DNA of 64,000 bases from Sphingobacterium sp. SYP-B4668 (GTDB lineage Bacteria > Bacteroidota > Bacteroidia > Sphingobacteriales > Sphingobacteriaceae): positions 5,146,001 to 5,210,000 of the forward strand of contig NZ_CP115483.1 of assembly GCF_027627455.1 (NCBI RefSeq), read 5' to 3'. The position numbers and the translations under genes are program-made. The notes under the pieces were generated by a model. The model saw only the letters and a program-made list of their open reading frames with translations, searched no databases and had not been told where the DNA came from. Shown here piece after piece: positions 7,491 to 17,056 of the stretch (its first letter is position 1; each line of letters opens with the position of its first letter).

Positions 7491-10406
7491 TAAAAGGGCA
7501 TCATATAGAATCTCTACTGGATGCAAAGCCCTTTTCTTGGTCCCATCATAGATTTGATGACGGCAACTTGTACCTGTCGCTGCAATAAGCTCTTCAGCGG
7601 ATGTTGCTTGCACCGCTGGAAATAAAACCAATGCCCCAATTTGCATTGACATATCATAATGCTCTTTCTCATAACCGAATGAGCCCGCCATACCACAGCA
7701 TCCCGAAGGAATAGAATCGACCTTATAATGTTCTGGAAAGCTTAATATCCGTTCGGAAGCATTCACAACCTTCCAAGCTTTTTGCTGACAATGTCCATGT
7801 AGCTTGATTGACATCTCAGCCGTTGAAAATTCCTCTTTTTCAATTTTTCCATTCTCCATTTCATTGGCCAAAAATTCATCAATCAACAAAGCATGTTTAG
7901 CAATATGCCGAGCATCTTCCACCATCGATTCGTCCACGAGGTCTACATACTCATCTCTAAAGGTTAAAATAGCGGAAGGCTCGAGTCCTAACAAAGGGGT
8001 TTCGGCGGAAATCCGATTCTTGAAGGTCTGAACTTGCTCCTCTGCTATTCTCTTCGCCTTTCTAAGAAAGCCCTTTGATAAAAGCGCTCGACCACTCTGG
8101 ACATGACGCACTAACAATACCTGATAACGAAGTCCTTCTAAAAGCAAAATCGCTTTCTTCCCAATCTCAACGTCATTATAATTGGTAAATTCATCACAAA
8201 AAAAGTAAATCGTGCCCCGATTAAGAAGCGAAGCATTCGGTTTTTCTCGCGAAAGAAACCAACGCCTCAGGGACTGACGACCGATAGTCGGAAGCGACCT
8301 GAGGGATGCAATTCCCATGCCTCGTTTTATTAATTGGCTCATCACAGGATTAGAGACACTCCAATTGTAAAGTGCAGGCAATACTGCCCCTATCCTCGAT
8401 ACTTGGTCAATATGGGCAATCATTCTGGTCCGTAGCGGAATCCGGTTGGCATCATGATAGCCTTGCATAAAATCAGCCTTAAGCTTGGCCATGTCCACAC
8501 TAGAAGGACATTCGTTCTTACAGCCTTTACAACTCAAGCAGAGATCCATGATTTCCTTGAGCTCTTCATAATCGTAGGGATTTTCTTGGTCTGAATATGT
8601 CAACATCTCCCTTAACATATTCGCCCGTGCACGTGTCGTATCCTGTTCGCTACGGGTAACCATATACGAAGGACACATCGTACCGCCCCCTAGATGAGTC
8701 TTACGGCAATCCCCCGACCCATTACACTGCTCCACATGCTGTAAAATATCTTGTCCAGGATATCTAAATACCGATTGTACTTTTTTCACCTTATGACTTG
8801 GGTCGTACCGAAGCATACTATTCATCGCAGGAGTATCCACAATCTTATTGGGATTAAAAATATGATGGGGATCCCACAGGTCTTTAATCTGCTTCAATAA
8901 GGCATAATTGTGCCCGCCAATCATATAAGAGATGAATTCTCCTCTTAGACGCCCATCGCCATGCTCACCACTGAGCGACCCCCTGTATTTCTTAACAAGT
9001 CTTGCAATATCTTTGGCTACAGTACGGAAAAGTGCAGTGCCTTCAACTGTTTTAAGGTTTAATATAGGACGCAGATGCAGCTCTCCCGTAGCTGCATGCG
9101 CGTAGTGCACGGCATAAAGCCCATATTTTGCCAGTATATCATTGAATTCTTGAATATATGCGGGCAAATCTTGCACATCTACAGCGGTATCTTCTATGAC
9201 AGCTACGGCCTTTTCATCACCAGGTAGATTACTCAGCAAGCCCAACCCTGCTTTACGTAGTGCCCAAACTCGTTGCATATCTTGACCAAATATAATGGGA
9301 AAATAATATCCCAACCCTATGGTTCTCAGCTCTTCTTCAATAGCATGTACCTTCTGCAAAATGGCATGCTCATCATTCCCATCTAACTCAACGAGCAAAA
9401 TCGCTTTTGGCTCACCTTCAATAAAAAAACGATTCTGTTGTTGTTCCAAGTTATTCTTAGTACACTCCAAAATATAATGATCGATAAGTTCGCAACTTAA
9501 GGGTTTGTATTTTAGTGCAATCAGATTAGCATTTAATGCTTCCTCGAGGCTAAGGAAATGAATTCCTAGTAATGCTCTTGGCTTTGTAGGTAGAGGGACT
9601 ACGTGAAGCTTGATTTCCGTAATAAAAGCCAATGTACCCTCGGAACCGGCTATCAGTGTACAAAAATTAAAAGGCACTTCACCAGCTGTGAAAGGATCTG
9701 TATCTAGGAGCAAGTCGATGGCGTAACCTGTATTACGTCGAGGGATGCTTTTCTTTGGGAATTCTCGGCGTATTTCTAGTTGGTTCTCGTAATTACTTAA
9801 CAGGGTTTTAATTTGATGATATATTCTCCCTTCTAATGTATTTAGTTCACTCTTTGCTACAAATTCATCAAAAGTCAATGCGTTGAATACTACTTCTGAA
9901 CCATCACTCAAAAAGCCTTTGATTTCTATGATATGCTCCCTAGTGCTACCATAAATCAGCGAATTAGAGCCACAGGAATTGTTGCCTACCATGCCGCCTA
10001 TCATAGCCCGATTGGCTGTGGATGTCTCTGGGCCAAAATAAAGTTGGTAAGGCTTGAGAGCCATATTAAGCTCATCTCGGATTACGCCTGGCTGTACGCG
10101 GACCCAAGAGGCAGCTTCGTCAATCTCCAATATAGCTGTGAAATATTTGGATACATCTACAACAACACCTGCACCCACTACTTGACCTGCCAGTGAGGTT
10201 CCTGCGGTCCTGGGGATTAAGGAGGTATTGGCATTTTTCGCAAATTGAATCAGACATTGTATATCCGCTTCAGTCTTCGGATATGCAACAGCCAACGGGA
10301 TCTCTCGATAAGCTGATGCATCGGTAGCATACAAAATCTTGATTTTGTCATCCCAATACAACTCTCCTTCCAATTTTTTTGCCAATTCTATTAGCTTTTC
10401 CTCCAT
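7482..10406 (-). CDS. FAD/Fe-S dehydrogenase, YdiJ-like; probable D-2-hydroxyglutarate dehydrogenase
   Basis: 974 aa from the chosen ATG at 10404-10406. The open frame reaches 10574 but that extension overlaps the upstream gene and does not look like protein; the chosen start follows AAAGG and begins MEEKLIELAKKLEGEL. Domains: FAD_binding_4 (PRTAGTSLAGQVVG, GNNSCGSNSLIYG), FAD-oxidase C-terminal domain (GEHGDGRLRGEF), a ferredoxin-like region (CLSCKGCKNECPSSVD), then a CCG-type domain (SGCCGMAGSFGYE). This order matches E. coli YdiJ and related D-2-hydroxyacid dehydrogenases feeding electrons to quinones. It lies 22 bp after a DUF1338 gene whose family makes D-2-hydroxyglutarate, which supports D-2-hydroxyglutarate as substrate (inference). 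D-lactate or glycolate is the alternative. Confidence 0.85.
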   Translation of the reverse strand: MEEKLIELAKKLEGELYWDDKIKILYATDASAYREIPLAVAYPKTEADIQCLIQFAKNANTSLIPRTAGTSLAGQVVGAGVVVDVSKYFTAILEIDEAASWVRVQPGVIRDELNMALKPYQLYFGPETSTANRAMIGGMVGNNSCGSNSLIYGSTREHIIEIKGFLSDGSEVVFNALTFDEFVAKSELNTLEGRIYHQIKTLLSNYENQLEIRREFPKKSIPRRNTGYAIDLLLDTDPFTAGEVPFNFCTLIAGSEGTLAFITEIKLHVVPLPTKPRALLGIHFLSLEEALNANLIALKYKPLSCELIDHYILECTKNNLEQQQNRFFIEGEPKAILLVELDGNDEHAILQKVHAIEEELRTIGLGYYFPIIFGQDMQRVWALRKAGLGLLSNLPGDEKAVAVIEDTAVDVQDLPAYIQEFNDILAKYGLYAVHYAHAATGELHLRPILNLKTVEGTALFRTVAKDIARLVKKYRGSLSGEHGDGRLRGEFISYMIGGHNYALLKQIKDLWDPHHIFNPNKIVDTPAMNSMLRYDPSHKVKKVQSVFRYPGQDILQHVEQCNGSGDCRKTHLGGGTMCPSYMVTRSEQDTTRARANMLREMLTYSDQENPYDYEELKEIMDLCLSCKGCKNECPSSVDMAKLKADFMQGYHDANRIPLRTRMIAHIDQVSRIGAVLPALYNWSVSNPVMSQLIKRGMGIASLRSLPTIGRQSLRRWFLSREKPNASLLNRGTIYFFCDEFTNYNDVEIGKKAILLLEGLRYQVLLVRHVQSGRALLSKGFLRKAKRIAEEQVQTFKNRISAETPLLGLEPSAILTFRDEYVDLVDESMVEDARHIAKHALLIDEFLANEMENGKIEKEEFSTAEMSIKLHGHCQQKAWKVVNASERILSFPEHYKVDSIPSGCCGMAGSFGYEKEHYDMSMQIGALVLFPAVQATSAEELIAATGTSCRHQIYDGTKKRALHPVEILYDALLNK

Positions 10407-10428
10407 ACCTTTGTCTGATTTCGACTGT

Positions 10429-11346
10429 TTATCCTTTATCTTTAATCTGGGCCGTATACGTACTTTCAAAGATTTTATCCGCATTATCCGCTTCAAATCC
10501 ATCTCTACGTTGCTGTGGTGAAAGCTGACTTTTCGGGATATTTCGAAATTCGGGCAACACACTTCGCTCTGCAAATTCTACGTAACTTCCTGCTATTTGC
10601 AGTGTAATCCCATCTGCAAAGAGGGCATTATTCCATGCGGACACCGTGCTGGACTGCCTTAACAACCGATCGCCACTAGTCTTAATCTTTCCTCCAGCGG
10701 TATTGAGCTTAATCCCCAACCCTTCCACAAACGCGTTAAATTCTTCCAATGTATTGTAACCTTCTTTCAATTCATGAATACTAATGGTATAATGATTCAA
10801 ATAATAGCGATTAAAAATGACCCAAGCCGCGTATTCGCTCTCTTCTAAGAGCTTGTTATAATCCTGCGAGGTTGGCAACTCCCATAGCGGTCGTTGTAGG
10901 AAATCGGCAATCTGCTGACCGTCTCCTAGATTCAATGAATCAACAGGATCGGCGACAATTGCATCTGTATATCTGTGTATGACTCCTTTGGCTGCATCAC
11001 TTAATTCGGACACAATTAACTCGGACACAAAAATTCTTGGGTAATTGGGGCTCGGAGGTTTAAACCAATAGGCATTTAGCTTCTTGGCGGCAAAATGATA
11101 ATGGTCCATCTTCCGATATCCATGTGCCAGAAAAATCTTTTCAAACGACGCAATTCCCATATGTGCTACCCCTAACGTACGAAAGGCTATATGATCATTG
11201 ACAATATCAGCTTGGGACGCCACGACCCCTGCTTCTAAAAGAGCACTGGTAATGCGATCAACTGCGACAACATGTTGGCGATAGTGTTCAAACAAATCAT
11301 TCAAGACAAAATCCAAAGCTGTGTTTTTCTCAAATTTCATAATCAA
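10429..11346 (-). CDS. DUF1338 protein, probable 2-oxoadipate dioxygenase/decarboxylase (HglS-like)
   Basis: 305 aa (an ATG two codons in is equally possible). DUF1338 includes Pseudomonas putida HglS and plant homologues, Fe(II) enzymes that convert 2-oxoadipate to D-2-hydroxyglutarate in lysine breakdown. Candidate metal ligands here are His52 (NDHIAFRTLG), His185 or His191 (YYLNHYTISIHEL) and Glu257 (GSYVEFAER). GGKIKTSGDRLLRQSS is also family-like. It is the first gene of a two-gene unit with the YdiJ-like dehydrogenase, which would oxidise the product to 2-oxoglutarate. A LysR gene diverges 83 bp away and is the likely regulator. The pathway role is inference from family and neighbours. 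Confidence 0.82.
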   Translation of the reverse strand: MIMKFEKNTALDFVLNDLFEHYRQHVVAVDRITSALLEAGVVASQADIVNDHIAFRTLGVAHMGIASFEKIFLAHGYRKMDHYHFAAKKLNAYWFKPPSPNYPRIFVSELIVSELSDAAKGVIHRYTDAIVADPVDSLNLGDGQQIADFLQRPLWELPTSQDYNKLLEESEYAAWVIFNRYYLNHYTISIHELKEGYNTLEEFNAFVEGLGIKLNTAGGKIKTSGDRLLRQSSTVSAWNNALFADGITLQIAGSYVEFAERSVLPEFRNIPKSQLSPQQRRDGFEADNADKIFESTYTAQIKDKG

Positions 11347-11429
11347 GGTTATTATTTTAACTAATTTTATCCTGCTTCTTTACTCGAATTTACCCTTTTT
11401 TATGATTAGTATTGATTAATAAATCTTAA

Positions 11430-12353
11430 ATGATGATAAGTAAAACTAACCAAATAGAACTCCGTCAACTTAGGTATTTCAAGATGCTTGCAGAGGAACT
11501 ACATTATGGACATGCTGCGGGAAAATTGCGTATCTCCCAATCAGCTTTGAGCCAACAAATAAAATTAATGGAACGACAACTAGGCTCTCCCTTATTTGAT
11601 CGGTTTAAAAAGAAGATTTCATTGAGCGAATGGGGGCAACAATTGTACAGAGAAGCGACTAAAATTATCACCCAAGTAGATCGCAGCATGGATACACTTT
11701 CTTTACTAAGAGAAGGTCTACAAGGAGAATTGAGGGTCGGCTTTGTAGCCTCTGCTATGTCTTCCTTTTTGCCTACTGTTATCCAGCATTTTCATCATTC
11801 ATTTCCCAGTATCCGCATGAGATTGGAAGAAATGAATAATCTAGCACAATTGGAGGCATTGGAAAATGGTGATTTAGACATTGGCTTTATGAGATCCAAT
11901 CAAATTGGGCAAAACATGGAGTTAATGCCAGTTCTTAAAGAAACATTTACATTAGTACTTCCAAAAGGTCATCCAGAGTCGCGGAAAGGCTTTATCGATT
12001 TTCGACGTCTCCAAAGTGAAGATTTCATTTTATTTCCCAATACAAAAAGTGATTTTTACTTTCAACAGATTGTGAACATGTGTGCTGCCGCGGGATTTAG
12101 CCCTAAAATCACACATCAAGCTATACATGGACCAACTATTTTTACACTAGTGGCCTGTGGTATGGGTATCTCGATAGTCCCTACTTCGCTGGCCAAATCC
12201 GCGACAGAGCGAGTCGAGACAGTAGAATTAAAGGACATTACACATCGTACACAAATCTTTGCTGTATGGAAAAAGAATCAAGATCAACTACAAATTGAAA
12301 GATTCTTGAGTACAATTGCCCAACATGTCACCATGTTAACACCTGCAACTTAA
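11430..12353 (+). CDS. LysR family transcriptional regulator
   Basis: 307 aa. The N-terminal winged helix-turn-helix is clear: ELRQLRYFKMLAEELHYG followed by AAGKLRISQSALSQQIKLME. From about residue 90 on is the periplasmic-binding-protein-like effector domain (LRVGFVASAMSSFLPTVIQ, DIGFMRSN). Divergent placement next to the DUF1338-dehydrogenase pair, with only 83 bp between starts, is the classical LysR arrangement, so it probably controls that pair in response to a pathway intermediate. Two adjacent ATG codons make the start uncertain by one residue. Confidence 0.92.
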   Translation: MMISKTNQIELRQLRYFKMLAEELHYGHAAGKLRISQSALSQQIKLMERQLGSPLFDRFKKKISLSEWGQQLYREATKIITQVDRSMDTLSLLREGLQGELRVGFVASAMSSFLPTVIQHFHHSFPSIRMRLEEMNNLAQLEALENGDLDIGFMRSNQIGQNMELMPVLKETFTLVLPKGHPESRKGFIDFRRLQSEDFILFPNTKSDFYFQQIVNMCAAAGFSPKITHQAIHGPTIFTLVACGMGISIVPTSLAKSATERVETVELKDITHRTQIFAVWKKNQDQLQIERFLSTIAQHVTMLTPAT

Positions 12354-12391
12354 AAAGGCAAAGAAAAACGTGTAGAAAAATGAAAAGAAGA

Positions 12392-13177
12392 TTAGAGTTC
12401 GGCTTTCAAAAGCTCCTCAAGCTCTTCATGAGTGATATTCATATTGACATTTCCGTCTTTAGCGAAGGACATTTCACCTGTCTCTTCGGATACCACTACC
12501 GCAACGGCATCACTAATCTCGGTCACACCGATAGCAGCACGGTGCCGAAGGCCAAATTGAAGCGGAAGATCCTCACTATCAGACAAGGGCAATACACAGC
12601 TTGCAGACATAATCTTATTGTCCACGATGACGACGGCTCCATCATGTAAGGGACTATTCTTATTAAAAATACTTTCAATTAATCTTTTAGATATATGTGC
12701 ATCAATCAACTCTCCGCTACTCTGATAGTATTCTTCATCAAAATACTTGGCAAACACCAACAAAGCTCCGGTACGAGATTTGGCCATACTACGGCAGGCA
12801 TCTATGATTGGCTTCAAAAATTCTGTATTTTCCTGTGCGACTGCCTTCCTATTACCCAAAAAAGACCAAAGATATTTCTTTCTCCTCATAGATATATTCT
12901 TACCGACATGAAGCAAAAATCTTCGAATCTCCTGCTGGAAAACGACAATCAAAGCGATAGATCCAACAGAAATAAAACCTCCGAAAATCTCCGTCAAAAG
13001 ACGCATCTCCATCTGCTTCACAATCAGATATATGCCATAGAAAAGAGCAACTCCAATTAAAATATTAACAGCAATGGTTCCTCGAATAAGGCTATAGACG
13101 TAATAAATAATAATAGCCACCAAAAAGATGTCCACTATGTCTAATAATCTAAAGCCACTTAAGAAACTTGAATCCAT
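12392..13177 (-). CDS. cdaA: Diadenylate cyclase CdaA
   Basis: 261 aa. Three hydrophobic N-terminal segments (about residues 13-30, 35-53, 65-82) precede a DisA_N domain. The catalytic motifs are DGA (179-181, in LHDGAVVIVDNKI) and RHR (211-213, in FGLRHRAAIG). The enzyme joins two ATP into cyclic di-AMP at the inner membrane, a messenger for potassium and osmotic balance and cell-wall stress. It converges with the LysR gene with 38 bp between stops and diverges from pdxJ. Confidence 0.95.
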   Translation of the reverse strand: MDSSFLSGFRLLDIVDIFLVAIIIYYVYSLIRGTIAVNILIGVALFYGIYLIVKQMEMRLLTEIFGGFISVGSIALIVVFQQEIRRFLLHVGKNISMRRKKYLWSFLGNRKAVAQENTEFLKPIIDACRSMAKSRTGALLVFAKYFDEEYYQSSGELIDAHISKRLIESIFNKNSPLHDGAVVIVDNKIMSASCVLPLSDSEDLPLQFGLRHRAAIGVTEISDAVAVVVSEETGEMSFAKDGNVNMNITHEELEELLKAEL

Positions 13178-13342
13178 TCGCTAATCTGTATATGTTGCAA
13201 GTTAAAAAAAACTTTGATAATCCGCTATTGGCGAATTACAAACAACGGTGGATATTCCTTAAAATAATTCTCAAGACTGTAGGCACTCATCAATAGAGGA
13301 CATCATTTCGTAAAAAAAGACGTCAAGTCATCACTTTATCTT

Positions 13343-13350
13343 TATGTTTG
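13343..13350 (+). promoter_or_regulatory. Possible -7 box for pdxJ
   Basis: TATGTTTG fits the Bacteroidetes -7 consensus TAnnTTTG. No clear TTG is seen at the -33 position. A start of transcription near 13357 would make an ATG at 13361 leaderless, which favours the ATG at 13379. Confidence 0.35.
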
Positions 13351-13378
13351 TATATGCTTAATGTTAATCATATTTGGA

Positions 13379-14095
13379 ATGACTAGATTATCCGTAAATA
13401 TCAATAAAATCGCTACCCTTCGTAATTCTCGAGGGGGCAATAACCCCAACGTTCTTGCAGCAGCGTTGGCTTGTGAACGATTTGGTGCCCAAGGCATCAC
13501 TGTGCATCCGCGACCAGACGAAAGACATATTCGTTATGCAGATGTCTATGATCTAAAGACTGAAATCTCTACAGAATTTAATATCGAAGGCAATTGTAGA
13601 GAGAAAAAATTTGTAGAACTTGTCCTAGCCACCAAGCCTGCGCAGGTCACACTTGTACCTGACGAGGAAGGTCAAATCACCTCAAATCACGGATGGGACA
13701 CCATAAAACACCGAGAATATCTAACGGATATATGCAAAATGTTCAAAGATCAAGGTATTCGGGTATCTATATTTGTCGATCCAGATGTAGAGATGGTAGA
13801 AGCTGCAGCAGCAACAGGAACGGACCGCATCGAACTCTATACGGAAGCGTATGCAAATGCTTTTTTAGATGAGCGCGAGATAGCTATACACCCCTATTTC
13901 AAGGCGGCCCAAAAAGCAAATGAGGTTGGATTAGGGATTAACGCCGGACATGACTTAGACCTGAATAATCTAACCTATTTTAATCAACACATACCTGGTT
14001 TATTGGAGGTCAGCATAGGTCATGCCCTGATTTCAGATGCACTTTATCTGGGATTGGAAGAGACGATAAAAAGGTATCTAAATGCGCTTAAATAA
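13379..14095 (+). CDS. pdxJ: Pyridoxine 5'-phosphate synthase
   Basis: 238 aa from the ATG at 13379, chosen because family members begin M(T/K)(R/K)LSVNINKIATLRN; an in-frame ATG at 13361 would add six residues. PdxJ condenses 1-deoxy-xylulose 5-phosphate with 3-amino-2-oxopropyl phosphate to give pyridoxine 5'-phosphate. TIM-barrel motifs are seen: ITVHPRPDERHI, FNIEGN, TLVPDEEGQITSNHGWD, and GINAGHDLDLNNL near the C-terminus. It converges with lepB across a strong terminator. Confidence 0.96.
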   Translation: MTRLSVNINKIATLRNSRGGNNPNVLAAALACERFGAQGITVHPRPDERHIRYADVYDLKTEISTEFNIEGNCREKKFVELVLATKPAQVTLVPDEEGQITSNHGWDTIKHREYLTDICKMFKDQGIRVSIFVDPDVEMVEAAAATGTDRIELYTEAYANAFLDEREIAIHPYFKAAQKANEVGLGINAGHDLDLNNLTYFNQHIPGLLEVSIGHALISDALYLGLEETIKRYLNALK

Positions 14096-14132
14096 CCCTT
14101 ATTAATCCGCTATCGCAGAGATATAAAAAAGA

Positions 14133-14172
14133 AAAGGGCGTACTATTCGATTAATAGTACGCCCTTTATTAT
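14133..14172. terminator. Bidirectional terminator between pdxJ and lepB
   Basis: A perfect 15-bp stem (14133-14147 with 14153-14167), 5-nt loop, T-rich on the plus side and a T-rich run on the minus side. Confidence 0.87.
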
Positions 14173-14189
14173 ATCAAAATAAACAATTA

Positions 14190-15596
14190 CTACTCAATTC
14201 CTCTAAATAACCTATTCCATCTAATCTTAGATAAGAATGTACCATCTTTATCCCAACTCAACCAAACGAAAATAGCTTTACCTACAATATGATTTTCGGG
14301 AACAAAACCCCACCCCCTAGAGTCTTCAGAATTGTCACGATTATCACCCATCATCCAATAATAATTCATCTGAAAGGTATACCTATCCGTCTTCCTACCG
14401 TTAATGTAAATACCATCCGACTTCAAGTCGACCGAGTTTCCTTCGTACACTCGGATAGCTCGCTCATAAAAAGGAAATGTCAAGGTATCCAACGTCACTG
14501 TCCAATCTTTCTGAGGAACGATCAATGGGCCAAAAGTATCAAAGGTCCATCCCGAGGTGCTTACGTGAGGAAAAGCAGAATTTTGATTGGAAAATGCAAT
14601 TACTTGCTTCACATTGGACCATTTCTTAAGACCTGCCGCCTCATCTGCTGTTATATGTAGTAAATAGGGCTCAACAAAACTTCGATCAAATTCAAACCTA
14701 TTCTGAACAAGTACTGCATCATCTAGTCCAGATCCATCCGTAAATACCCAATACGCCTGTTGCATATTTTTATCCGTAAATGCAGGCTGGTCATTTATAA
14801 ACAGGTGCTTATTTTTCATGGAGACTTTATCTCCAGGCATTCCAACAAGCCTTTTGATATAATTTTCTCTTTTATCAATGGGTCTATTATAGGGTTCGTC
14901 AGCTTCCATCGGATAATTAAACACAACAACATCATTGCGCTTGATGTCTTGAAAACCTGGCAGTCTTTTGTAGGGAACTGTGATAAATTCGGAATATGCC
15001 TTCCCTCCTGTCACGGGCATCGTGTGATGCGCAAATGGGAATGCCAAAGGAGTCATCGGAACACGTGGCCCGTAATTAAGTTTGCTGACGAATAAGAAAT
15101 CGCCAACAAGAAGGCTTCTTTCCATAGATCCGGTAGGAATCATATAAGCTTCAATCAAAAAACCTCGTATCAATGAAGCCGCAACAACTGCAAATACAAT
15201 AGCATCTGCCCACTCTCTTGCAAACGACTTGGTGTAGGGATATTTTTCCTGAAATTCTTCCGTGTGATATGCCCCAAGATATTGAACATTTGAATCGTGA
15301 GCCCACATGGGAAGAACGACAAATGGTACCAAAACTGCGGCAGCATGCTCCCAAAAACGTCGGCGTCCAAAAGATTTTATAAAATCGAAATATATTCCAT
15401 AGAAAACGAAGATATTAACGACAGGCACCAGCAACAGGGCTATCCACCAAGTGGGGCGTGCCGTGACTTGGGCTATCACATATTCTCTATAAAAAGGAAT
15501 CAGCGTTTTCCATCCCTGTAGTCCCGCTTTTTCAAATAATCTCCACAATCCATATAATGAAACAAGGGACGCTATTCCCCCAATAATATACCACAT
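14190..15596 (-). CDS. lepB: Signal peptidase I (second of a tandem pair)
   Basis: 468 aa. The N-terminal 100 residues hold three hydrophobic segments, then another (about 132-150) leads into the S26 catalytic region. The nucleophile is Ser157 in IPTGSMERSL, the general-base lysine is Lys248 in RENYIKRLVGMPGD, and the C-terminal box is GDNRDNSEDSRGWG. A long insert between the catalytic boxes is typical of Bacteroidetes LepB. The enzyme removes signal peptides of secreted proteins at the inner membrane. It lies 21 bp after a close paralogue with both catalytic residues kept, so both copies should be active. Confidence 0.94.
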   Translation of the reverse strand: MWYIIGGIASLVSLYGLWRLFEKAGLQGWKTLIPFYREYVIAQVTARPTWWIALLLVPVVNIFVFYGIYFDFIKSFGRRRFWEHAAAVLVPFVVLPMWAHDSNVQYLGAYHTEEFQEKYPYTKSFAREWADAIVFAVVAASLIRGFLIEAYMIPTGSMERSLLVGDFLFVSKLNYGPRVPMTPLAFPFAHHTMPVTGGKAYSEFITVPYKRLPGFQDIKRNDVVVFNYPMEADEPYNRPIDKRENYIKRLVGMPGDKVSMKNKHLFINDQPAFTDKNMQQAYWVFTDGSGLDDAVLVQNRFEFDRSFVEPYLLHITADEAAGLKKWSNVKQVIAFSNQNSAFPHVSTSGWTFDTFGPLIVPQKDWTVTLDTLTFPFYERAIRVYEGNSVDLKSDGIYINGRKTDRYTFQMNYYWMMGDNRDNSEDSRGWGFVPENHIVGKAIFVWLSWDKDGTFLSKIRWNRLFRGIE

Positions 15597-15617
15597 GCTG
15601 ACTTCCTACTCCCTTAC

Positions 15618-17051
15618 TTAATCGTTTATACTCTTGAACGTCCTATTCCACCTAAAGCTAGAAAACCATGCTCCATCCTTATCTTTGCTGTACAACACGA
15701 TTAGCGGCTTTCCGACAATATGGTCTTCAGGAACCAAACCCCACACTCTTGCATCTCTAGAATTATGACGATTGTCACCCATCATCCAATAGTAATTCAT
15801 TTTAAAAGTATAGCTTGCAGACTTAACCCCATTGATGAAGATATCCTGCCCCTTCACTTCCACCTCATTTCCTTCATACACGCGTATCGCACGCTCGTAC
15901 AAAGGCATGGTCAAACTGTCTAATTGAACCGTCCATCCTTTTTTCGGAATCTGAAGAGGTCCAAAATTATCCACATTCCAATGGTAGCTTGGATGGTGTG
16001 GGAATATGCCCTCCCCCTGATCTACGTCAGAAGGTTTTGCAATATTGGGAATAATCTGTTTGATATTTGGCCATGTCTTCATGTCGGCCAATTCGGCTTT
16101 TGTCAAAAATACCTGATAAGGTTCTTGACCTGCAGAATAAAACTCAATTCTCTTGTCCAACATACGTTCAGGATTCAAACCCGTACCGTCTGTAAAGACA
16201 AAATAATCCATCAATCCTTCCTCAGGGACAAAGCCCGGTTGACCATTTACATAAAGCACTGACTCTTTCAAAGTAATGATATCTCCTGGGGCGCCAACAC
16301 ATCTCTTAATCAGATTTTCTCTCTTATCAATTGGGCGACTTAATGGTGGATCTGCCTCTTCGGGTAGATTGAAGACAAAAATGTCATTCCTTTTAATCGC
16401 TTGTAATCCTGGTAGGCGACGGTAAGGCCATTGTATAAGCGTAGAGTAGGCTTTTGTACCCAATAATGGCATTGTATGATGCGCAAGTGGGAACGCCAGA
16501 GGAGTAATCGGCAAACGCACGCCGTAGTGAAATTTACTCACAACGATACAATCACCCGTCATCAACGTTTTTTCCATGGAGCCTGAAGGAATGAAATAAA
16601 GCTCGATCACAAAACTACGGATAAAATAAGCGGCGACTATAGCGAAGACAATGGCGTCCGCCCATTCTCTTGCCATTGTCTTCTTGTATGGATACTTCTT
16701 ACGAAACTCTTCAGTGGCAGATAGTCCCAAATATTTGACTGTTGGATCATTAGCCCACATCGGTAATACTATAAACGGGACCAATACTGCGGCAGCATGC
16801 TCCCAAAAGCGAAATTTACCAAAGGACTTAACGAAATCAAGGTAAAGTCCATAAAAGACAAATATATTGACAATAGGAATAACCAATAAATAGACATGCC
16901 ATGTAGGTCGGCCGGTCAACTTCGCAAATACATATTCCCTGTAAAAAGGGACGATGGACTCCCATCCTTGCTTTCCAGCTTTTACAAGAAGTTTCCATAA
17001 TCCAAATAAGGCAACTATGGTTAAGATAACGAATACAATAATACTGATCAT
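15618..17051 (-). CDS. lepB: Signal peptidase I (first of a tandem pair)
   Basis: 477 aa, alignable end to end with the downstream copy. The membrane N-terminus shares PFYREYV, NIFVFYG and FWEHAAAVLVPF with it. Catalytic Ser158 is in IPSGSMEKTLMTGD, Lys249 in RENLIKRCVGAPGD, and the last box is GDNRHNSRDARVWGLVP. It starts 5 bp after the dapB stop, so dapB-lepB-lepB is one operon. The paralogues differ mostly in the insert between boxes, which may mean different substrate preference (inference). Confidence 0.94.
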   Translation of the reverse strand: MISIIVFVILTIVALFGLWKLLVKAGKQGWESIVPFYREYVFAKLTGRPTWHVYLLVIPIVNIFVFYGLYLDFVKSFGKFRFWEHAAAVLVPFIVLPMWANDPTVKYLGLSATEEFRKKYPYKKTMAREWADAIVFAIVAAYFIRSFVIELYFIPSGSMEKTLMTGDCIVVSKFHYGVRLPITPLAFPLAHHTMPLLGTKAYSTLIQWPYRRLPGLQAIKRNDIFVFNLPEEADPPLSRPIDKRENLIKRCVGAPGDIITLKESVLYVNGQPGFVPEEGLMDYFVFTDGTGLNPERMLDKRIEFYSAGQEPYQVFLTKAELADMKTWPNIKQIIPNIAKPSDVDQGEGIFPHHPSYHWNVDNFGPLQIPKKGWTVQLDSLTMPLYERAIRVYEGNEVEVKGQDIFINGVKSASYTFKMNYYWMMGDNRHNSRDARVWGLVPEDHIVGKPLIVLYSKDKDGAWFSSFRWNRTFKSIND

Positions 17052-17056
17052 AGTCT

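Noticed and set aside
10407..10574. N-terminal extension of the YdiJ-like dehydrogenase
   Set aside because: It overlaps the end of the DUF1338 gene in another frame, is Arg/Lys-rich and unlike the family; the ATG at 10406 with AAAGG before it fits the family start.
11388..11396. TTTACCC (GGGTAAA on the minus strand) before the DUF1338 gene as a fourth ECF promoter
   Set aside because: The TTGTC box is absent at the 12-base spacing, so it fails the two-box rule.
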